A DNA stretch of 64,000 bases. It comes from Oscillospiraceae bacterium. GTDB lineage: Bacteria; Bacillota; Clostridia; Oscillospirales; Ruminococcaceae. Shown here piece by piece: positions 58,468 to 64,000 of the stretch. A model generated the notes under the pieces. The model was not told the DNA's origin. It did no database searches and saw nothing but the letters and a program-made list of their open reading frames with translations. Made by a program: the position numbers and the translations under genes. The stretch is taken from NCBI GenBank assembly GCA_021199795.1, contig JAJQHJ010000003.1, positions 124,001 to 188,000 on the forward strand, read 5' to 3'. Positions within the stretch are counted from its first letter, which is position 1. Each line of letters starts with the position of its first letter.

Positions 58468-60213
58468 ATGGCAACAGAAGTAAAAGCACCGTGGTTGAAT
58501 AACTACGGAAACATCAATTTCCATCTCTCATACTATGAGGGCTCAATGTGGGAGATGGTTCGCGACGCATCGCACAGATATCCTGACCTTATAGCATATC
58601 AGTTCATGGGTTCAAAGGTCAAGTACCGTGACTTTGAGAAGCAAGTCTACATATGCGCAAAGGGCTTGAAAGCTATTGGAATCAAGCCTGGGCAGAGAGT
58701 AACAATCTGTATGCCCAACTGCCCTCAGGCGGTCATCATGTTCTACGCAATTAATGTTGTCGGTGCAATCTCAAACATGATTCATCCGCTTTCAAGTGAG
58801 AACGAAATCGCATTCTTTATAAGCCATTCAAAGAGTGTCTGCACCCTGACCCTTGACATGTTCTACCCTAAGTTCGAGGAGATAATGAAGCACACAGAGG
58901 TCAAGAACCTCATCCTCGCCAGCACACGTGACGCTCTTTCGTTCCCGGTAACTTTGGGATATGACCTCACTGAGGCTAAGAAGATAAAGAAGATTCCTAA
59001 AAACGCTCCCGTAATCATCTGGAACGACTTCATGAAAATGGGTAAGACCTACGTCGGCGAGTTTATCGCCCACGTCCAGAAAGAGGATCCCGCAGTAATT
59101 CTCTACAGTGGCGGAACCACTGGCACAACCAAGGGCATACTTCTTTCTAACCTCAACTTCAACGCCCTCTCAAAGCAGCTGATGGAAACCAACCCGATGG
59201 CTGAGGTGGGCGACAAGATGCTTGCAGTCATGCCAATCTTCCATGGCTTCGGCTTGGGTGTCAGCATTCACGCAATACTTTCAAATGGCTGCAACTGCAT
59301 CCTCGTTCCAAAATTCACCGCTGAAACCTATGCCAAGGACATCGTCAAGCACCGCTGCAACTTCATTGCCGGTGTTCCAACCCTCTTTGAAGCACTCTTA
59401 AGACAGCCGTCGATGGATGGTGCTGATCTTAGCTGCCTGAAAGGCGTATTCTCCGGCGGAGATTCACTCTCAGTCGAGTTAAAGAAGCGTTTTGATAAGT
59501 TCCTTGCCGACCACGGCGCAACAATCCGCATCCGTGAGGGCTACGGCACAACCGAGTGTGTAACTGCAAGCTGCCTGACTCCTGTTCATCTCTATAAAGA
59601 GGGCTCCATCGGTCAGCCTCTTCCCGATAACTACTATAAGATCGTTGATGTAGGAACCAATATTGAGGTTCCTTATGGCACCGACGGCGAAATCTGCATT
59701 TCCGGTCCCACTGTAATGCTCGGTTACCTTGACCAACCTGAGGAGACTGCAAATACCTTGAGGCTTCACGGCGACGGCAGAGTCTGGCTCCACACCGGTG
59801 ACCTCGGCTATATGGATGAAGAGGGCTTTATCTACTTCAAGCAGAGAATCAAGCGCATGATAATCACCAGTGGTTATAATGTTTATCCGTCACAGCTTGA
59901 AAACGTCCTCGATGGCTACGAAGCAGTTCAGATGAGCTGTGTTATAGGCGTTCCGGATGATTACAAGATGCAGAAAATCAAGGCTTTCATCATGCTTAAG
60001 GAGGGCTATGAGCCCAGCCAGGAGACGAAAGACAAGATAATGGCATATTGCAAGAAGAATATTGCCAAGTACGCACTTCCGTATGACATAGAGTTCAGAG
60101 AGTCACTTCCCAAGACACTTGTCGGAAAGGTAGCCTACAGAATCCTTGAGCAGGAGGAGTATGAAAAGCTCGGCATTTCAAAACCGGAGAAAAAAGAGCC
60201 GGCAAAGGTTTGA
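58468..60213 (+). CDS. AMP-forming acyl-CoA ligase
   Basis: A 581-residue adenylate-forming enzyme (ANL superfamily) that activates a carboxylic acid with ATP and joins it to CoA. The ATP-binding loop is YSGGTTGTTKG, the A5 motif GYGTTECV, the A7 motif HTGDLGYMDEEGF, the hinge KRMIITSGYNVYPSQLE and the catalytic Lys in PKTLVGKVAYR. No membrane segment or carrier protein domain. AAGGAGGAAA precedes the ATG. Pairing with an E2-like acyltransferase suggests activation and transfer of a fatty or branched acid; the substrate is unknown. Confidence 0.92.
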   Translation: MATEVKAPWLNNYGNINFHLSYYEGSMWEMVRDASHRYPDLIAYQFMGSKVKYRDFEKQVYICAKGLKAIGIKPGQRVTICMPNCPQAVIMFYAINVVGAISNMIHPLSSENEIAFFISHSKSVCTLTLDMFYPKFEEIMKHTEVKNLILASTRDALSFPVTLGYDLTEAKKIKKIPKNAPVIIWNDFMKMGKTYVGEFIAHVQKEDPAVILYSGGTTGTTKGILLSNLNFNALSKQLMETNPMAEVGDKMLAVMPIFHGFGLGVSIHAILSNGCNCILVPKFTAETYAKDIVKHRCNFIAGVPTLFEALLRQPSMDGADLSCLKGVFSGGDSLSVELKKRFDKFLADHGATIRIREGYGTTECVTASCLTPVHLYKEGSIGQPLPDNYYKIVDVGTNIEVPYGTDGEICISGPTVMLGYLDQPEETANTLRLHGDGRVWLHTGDLGYMDEEGFIYFKQRIKRMIITSGYNVYPSQLENVLDGYEAVQMSCVIGVPDDYKMQKIKAFIMLKEGYEPSQETKDKIMAYCKKNIAKYALPYDIEFRESLPKTLVGKVAYRILEQEEYEKLGISKPEKKEPAKV

Positions 60214-60225
60214 TAAAAAGCAAAG

Positions 60226-60257
60226 CGGCACAGGGTTAGGATCCTGTGCCGTTTCGC
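60226..60257 (+). terminator. Intrinsic terminator after the ligase gene
   Basis: CGGCACAGG (60226-60234) and CCTGTGCCG (60243-60251) form a 9-bp stem, followed by TTTCGCC, a short T-run. Confidence 0.75.
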
Positions 60258-60304
60258 CTGCAAAAATATCTTGAGGTGCTTGCATAATATTTTCTTCCAA
60301 GTAG

Positions 60305-60333
60305 ATGACTTTTTCTTTCATACGTATTATAAT
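60305..60333 (+). promoter_or_regulatory. Promoter of the FliB-family gene
   Basis: ATGACT (60305-60310) and TATAAT (60328-60333), 17-bp spacer. Confidence 0.6.
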
Positions 60334-60406
60334 ATGTGTAAGAGAGAAATGCAATGACGTTTCTTCAGGACTTTATTGATTTATCCTAAGATATTGAGGA
60401 ATTTAT

Positions 60407-61312
60407 ATGAAAGACACTTTTTTCACACCGTCCTATTTCAATAGCTTTCATTGCCTTATGGGAGCGTGCCCCGACAGCTGCTGCAGAGCAGGCTGGGAGA
60501 TACCGATTGATGATGACACCATAGAAAAGCTCCGTGCATACCCGTCACTTGAAATTGACAAAAATATCCGCACAGGCTCGGATAGTGATATCGTCTTGCG
60601 TGTCAATGAGAAAAGCGTTTGCCCTTATCTGACACCTGACGGCTTATGCGAAATGTATATAGAATCCGGCATGATGGGCAACGTCTGCTCAAAGCACCCG
60701 AGATTTTATGAGGAGTACTACACAGGCGACAAACTGGCATTCACAGAAGCCGGCATTTCCGTTTCCTGTCCGGAGGCGGCAAGAATAGTTCTGTCTGCGA
60801 GTATGTCTGACTACAATACTCTTGCAGAGCCCAAAACAGATGACGAATTCCTGAACTTTCTTTTGTCGGCAAGAACCAGAGCCTTTACTTTGACAGCTTC
60901 TCAGCTCATCACATATGGTGAGCTTTTGCAGGAGGAGATAGATTTCGGCACATTGGAACTTCCTGACTGTGATATAGTAGATAGTGAACCAATTGATTTA
61001 CCGAGTATCTGCAAATTTATTCTTGAAGAAACGGAAATCCTGACCCCTGAATGGAGAAAGCTTCTTGAAAACTGCAAGCAGGTAAGTCCCATACAGGATA
61101 ACCAGCAGCTATTAGACTATCTCATATTCAGATTCTTTTTGAAAGCTGTCAATTCGGAAGACATCCTAACTGAGTGCAAACTGATTGTTGCACTGTATGA
61201 GCTTTGCAAGCTGGGTGACAATTTCATTGAAACTGTTCGCCTTGTCTCGAAAGAGCTTGAACATGACGATTTTAACCTCGATTTGCTTCGGGATTTCCTT
61301 GCTGATTCTTGA
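60407..61312 (+). CDS. FliB-family protein (flagellin lysine-N-methylase-like)
   Basis: A 301-residue cytoplasmic protein. The N-terminal Cys pattern FHCLMGACPDSCCRAGWEIPID, then VCPYLTPDGLCEMY and NVCSKHPRFYEEY, matches the FliB family, which binds a metal or Fe-S centre; the founding member methylates lysines of flagellin. No flagellar genes are in the window, so the target may be another protein. ATG 60407 follows GAGGAA. It is transcribed alone or with the aldo/keto reductase, whose own promoter overlaps this stop codon. Confidence 0.85.
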   Translation: MKDTFFTPSYFNSFHCLMGACPDSCCRAGWEIPIDDDTIEKLRAYPSLEIDKNIRTGSDSDIVLRVNEKSVCPYLTPDGLCEMYIESGMMGNVCSKHPRFYEEYYTGDKLAFTEAGISVSCPEAARIVLSASMSDYNTLAEPKTDDEFLNFLLSARTRAFTLTASQLITYGELLQEEIDFGTLELPDCDIVDSEPIDLPSICKFILEETEILTPEWRKLLENCKQVSPIQDNQQLLDYLIFRFFLKAVNSEDILTECKLIVALYELCKLGDNFIETVRLVSKELEHDDFNLDLLRDFLADS

Positions 61313-61336
61313 CTTTTTCTGAAAATGCCTTATAAT
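61309..61336 (+). promoter_or_regulatory. Sigma-A promoter of the aldo/keto reductase
   Basis: TTGACT (61309-61314) overlaps the stop of the FliB-like gene; TATAAT at 61331-61336; spacer 16 bp. Confidence 0.7.
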
Positions 61337-61375
61337 TATAGGTATGAAATGCTGTATTTAAGGAGAGCGGATACA

Positions 61376-62494
61376 ATGAGTGAAAACAAGACTATTAAAA
61401 AATTAGGCTTTGGACTTATGAGACTGCCTATAGTAGGAGACGACCATTCCAATATCGATATCGAGCAGGTCAAAGCTATGGCTGATAAGTTCCTTGAGCG
61501 TGGCTTTACATACTTTGACACCGCCTATGTCTATCATGGTGGCAAGAGCGAAGTTGCATTCAGAGAGGCAGTTGTCAAGCGTCACCCAAGGGACAGCTTC
61601 ACAATAACAACAAAGCTTCCTCTTTTCTCCAAGCCGAATGAAGATGAGCGCGAGAACATCTTCAATGAGTCCATGACCCGTCTTGGAGTCGATTACCTCG
61701 ACTATTACTGGCTTCATGCCGTCAACAAGGATATCTATGAATACATTGAAAAAACTGATGCTTTCGGCTATATCCAAAGGAAGCGCGACGAGGGCAAAAT
61801 AAAACACATCGGATTTTCATTCCATGACAGCCCGGAAACTCTTGAGAAGATTTTAACAGATCATCCGGAGGTAGAATACGTCCAGCTCCAGATCAACTAC
61901 CTCGACTGGGAGGATGCTTGGGTCAGAAGCCGCCGCTGCTATGAAGTGGCAACCGCATTCGGTAAGCCCGTAATCGTTATGGAGCCTGTAAAGGGCGGAG
62001 CATTGGCAAGGCTTCCCAAGACCGCGGCTAAGATATTTGACGAGTATGACGCTACAAAGTCCTACGCTTCCTGGGCGATAAGATACTGTGCATCGCTTCC
62101 GAATGTAATGACAGTCTTAAGTGGCATGAGCGACATGCAGCAGGTCGAGGACAACACTTCATACATGCAGAACTTTGAGCCTCTTTCAGACAAGGACTAT
62201 GAAGTTATCTCTAAGGTCAGCGAAAACCTCAAGTTTGCAATTCCGTGCACAGCCTGCCGCTATTGCACCGACGGCTGCCCGATGAACATCCCGATTCCTG
62301 ATTTGTTTGCACACTACAACGAGTATAAGCGCGATATGCACAAGCTCGGAGAAGTAAAAGCCAAGTATGCCGAGACGGTTAAGAACACCGGCAAGGCTAG
62401 CGACTGCATATCCTGTCGCCAGTGCACTGAGCATTGCCCTCAGAATCTCGATATCCCGACACTCCTGAGCGAATGCGTTTCGGAACTCGAATAA
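61376..62494 (+). CDS. Aldo/keto reductase with C-terminal ferredoxin domain
   Basis: A 372-residue cytoplasmic oxidoreductase. The AKR barrel has the catalytic Tyr region FDTAYVYHGGKSE, Lys in FTITTKLPLF and His in YYWLHAVN. From about residue 285 a dicluster ferredoxin-like segment holds two Cys sets, CTACRYCTDGCP and CISCRQCTEHCP, each suited to a 4Fe-4S cluster. I chose ATG 61376, preceded by AAGGAGAG. Such fused AKRs are common in Clostridia and Bacteroides; the electron donor may be ferredoxin rather than NADPH. The substrate is unknown. Confidence 0.92.
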   Translation: MSENKTIKKLGFGLMRLPIVGDDHSNIDIEQVKAMADKFLERGFTYFDTAYVYHGGKSEVAFREAVVKRHPRDSFTITTKLPLFSKPNEDERENIFNESMTRLGVDYLDYYWLHAVNKDIYEYIEKTDAFGYIQRKRDEGKIKHIGFSFHDSPETLEKILTDHPEVEYVQLQINYLDWEDAWVRSRRCYEVATAFGKPVIVMEPVKGGALARLPKTAAKIFDEYDATKSYASWAIRYCASLPNVMTVLSGMSDMQQVEDNTSYMQNFEPLSDKDYEVISKVSENLKFAIPCTACRYCTDGCPMNIPIPDLFAHYNEYKRDMHKLGEVKAKYAETVKNTGKASDCISCRQCTEHCPQNLDIPTLLSECVSELE

Positions 62495-62503
62495 TTAACG
62501 GGG

Positions 62504-62540
62504 ACTCTCTTTCTTTTCAAAAAGGGAAGAGAGTTTTCTC
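62504..62540 (+). terminator. Intrinsic terminator after the aldo/keto reductase
   Basis: ACTCTCTTTC and GGAAGAGAGT pair over nine of ten positions, followed by TTTTCTC. Confidence 0.75.
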
Positions 62541-62587
62541 TATGCAATTTTGAAGCGAATAATATTTTATGCTTTCGTAAATTCCTA

Positions 62588-62616
62588 TTGAAATGACTAC
62601 CCGGATACTGTAAAAT
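62588..62616 (+). promoter_or_regulatory. Sigma-A promoter of the GH95 gene
   Basis: TTGAAA (62588-62593) and TAAAAT (62611-62616), 17-bp spacer; GAAGGGAG precedes ATG 62643. Confidence 0.7.
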
Positions 62617-62642
62617 GAATTCATAGAAGGGAGTGGTCATTT

Positions 62643-64000
62643 ATGACACACAAATATGAAAAAAAGCAAATCTGGCTCGACCATCCGGCACCAACCAGAG
62701 ACGAAAAGGACTACAATGGCGAGGGCTGGAATGAAGCCTATCCAATCGGCAACAGCCGTATCGGAGGAATGGTCTATGGCGACCCGGAATTCGACATCAT
62801 CCAGCTTAATGAAGAGACAATCTGGAACCGCAAGGGCGTTATTGAACGCTATAACCCCAAGTCAAAGGGCTCATACAAGAAAATCCGTGAGCTTCTTCTC
62901 GAGGGCAAAATAGGTGAGGCAACGGAGCTCGAAATATCCGACATGTATCCACATCCTCAGGATGAAAGCCACTATGACACCGCAGGCTTCCTGATGATAG
63001 AGTTCAACCATAACGGCTATTCCGATTATAAAAGGGTTCTCAACCTGGAAGAAGCTGTTTGCACAGTTACATTCAGCTCTGAAGACCACGGCTATAGTCG
63101 CGAATATTTTGTCAGCGCACCTGGCAATGTTCTCTGTATGCATGAGTCTTCAACTGACGGTGGAAAAACGTCTTTCAAGATAGATTTTTCCTGTCTTACT
63201 GCTGGAGATTATATCGATACCTCACTTGATGAAAACGGCGTATATCTCCATTACAGGGCAAATGATGATGGTTGCGACTATATAATTGCTGTCACATGCG
63301 AGAATGTCGGTGGATTGTCGAAGCTCACTGAAACCGGGCTTGAAGTCTATGATGCCGATGAGGCCACAATGTATCTGACTATCCGAACCGATTTTCACGG
63401 CGAAGACCTCAATGCCTGGTGCTCAACTGTCCTTGAAAATGCCTTAGGCTTAGGCTATCAGGCTGTAAAAGCCCGCCATATAGCAGACTACAAGACCTAT
63501 TTCGACAGAGTCAATCTCACAATTGATGACGAGGTCAACCATGACGGAACTCCAACCGACGTTCGTCTCAACGCCTGCTGGGGTGCACCCGACAACAATC
63601 TGGTCGGACTCTATTTCGATTTCGGACGGTATCTCATGATTTCCTGCTCCCGTCAGGGAACCAAGCCGGCAAACCTGCAGGGAATATGGAATAAAGACCG
63701 TTACCCTGCATGGGGCTCAAGATACACGATAAATATCAATACTGAAATGAACTATTGGTGTGCCGAGTCCTGCAACCTCTCTGACTGCCACATGGCACTC
63801 TTAGAACACCTGAAAGTCATGCTCCCTAATGGCGAGAAAGTAGCCCGTGATATGTATGGCATCGAGGGTTTTGTAGCTCATCACAATACCGACCTGTTCG
63901 GAGACTGTGCTCCTCAGGACAACTGGATTTCCGCAACCATCTGGGCTTCAGGTGCCGCATGGCTCTGCACCCATATCTGGACGCACTATGAGTTCACCCT
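62643..64000 (+). CDS. Glycoside hydrolase family 95 (alpha-L-fucosidase), N-terminal part
   Basis: The frame is open from ATG 62643 to the window edge, 452 codons, and has no signal peptide, so the enzyme acts inside the cell. The N-terminal beta-sandwich domain shows WNEAYPIGNSRIGGMVYGD and IIQLNEETIWN, as in GH95. The (alpha/alpha)6 barrel begins with LYFDFGRYLMISCSRQG, KPANLQGIWNK and NINTEMNYWCAESCNLS. GH95 enzymes remove alpha-1,2-fucose (some act on galactose) from host glycans or plant xyloglucan. The catalytic Asp/Glu further along is partly outside the window. Confidence 0.9.
   Translation, partial: MTHKYEKKQIWLDHPAPTRDEKDYNGEGWNEAYPIGNSRIGGMVYGDPEFDIIQLNEETIWNRKGVIERYNPKSKGSYKKIRELLLEGKIGEATELEISDMYPHPQDESHYDTAGFLMIEFNHNGYSDYKRVLNLEEAVCTVTFSSEDHGYSREYFVSAPGNVLCMHESSTDGGKTSFKIDFSCLTAGDYIDTSLDENGVYLHYRANDDGCDYIIAVTCENVGGLSKLTETGLEVYDADEATMYLTIRTDFHGEDLNAWCSTVLENALGLGYQAVKARHIADYKTYFDRVNLTIDDEVNHDGTPTDVRLNACWGAPDNNLVGLYFDFGRYLMISCSRQGTKPANLQGIWNKDRYPAWGSRYTININTEMNYWCAESCNLSDCHMALLEHLKVMLPNGEKVARDMYGIEGFVAHHNTDLFGDCAPQDNWISATIWASGAAWLCTHIWTHYEFT

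Overview
The window looks like the chromosome of an anaerobic gut or rumen Firmicute of class Clostridia, probably Oscillospirales/Ruminococcaceae. The reasons are strong AAGGAGG-type ribosome binding sites, near-consensus sigma-A promoters with 16-18 bp spacers, RNase M5, QueH, GHKL/LytTR two-component genes, GH27/GH43/GH95 glycosidases, and cell-wall sorting signals of NPxTG type. The genus cannot be fixed from the sequence alone.

Layout. 1-9.3 kb: two tandem ABC-2-like ATPase/permease sets with a lipoprotein between them (the second permease is cut by an in-frame TGA), an XRE regulator and an ABC exporter with a palindromic operator. 9.4-21.7 kb: mostly housekeeping (cysteine desulfurase, RNase HI, RF2, DNA polymerase III delta, RNase M5) mixed with a DUF2971 protein, a serine hydrolase, a small NPKTG surface protein and an MBOAT/DHHW O-acetylation pair. 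21.9-23.4 kb: a secreted, apparently wall-anchored protein whose mature N-terminus is a nearly intact eukaryotic ubiquitin. 23.4-25.3 kb: rpsB-tsf behind a folded leader. 25.3-34.4 kb: a LytTR response regulator and a soluble GHKL kinase followed by two pairs of ABC half-exporters; 9-bp direct repeats 21 bp apart precede the first pair. 34.4-37.1 kb: a membrane protein, a GH43 lipoprotein and initiator tRNA-Met. 37.2-40.0 kb: rpsO-pnp with two structured RNAs. 40.3-44.6 kb: a sugar ABC importer operon. 44.7-47.3 kb: an MBL-fold hydrolase, surE and queH. 47.4-51.7 kb: an XRE/TPR regulator, a convergent gene for a small secreted peptide, a frameshifted secreted cysteine peptidase and two more exported proteins. 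51.7-64 kb: a GH27 enzyme, a 1360-residue LRR-lipase surface protein behind an attenuator-like leader, an E2-like acyltransferase with an acyl-CoA ligase, a FliB-family protein, an aldo/keto reductase and the start of a GH95 fucosidase.

The most interesting theme is the exported set. Four proteins end in NPxTG-hydrophobic-basic tails; the ubiquitin protein and the LRR-lipase share almost the same acidic linker and anchor. Several of these genes have a strong promoter whose transcript would begin with a hairpin, and the LRR-lipase leader can be drawn as competing terminator and antiterminator structures plus a hairpin covering the ribosome binding site. The best candidates for undescribed biology are the anchored ubiquitin, the LRR-lipase leader, and the regulator/small-peptide/peptidase locus, which resembles a peptide-signalling (RRNPP-type) module. 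All alignments and folds here were made by eye, and function is inferred from motifs and context.
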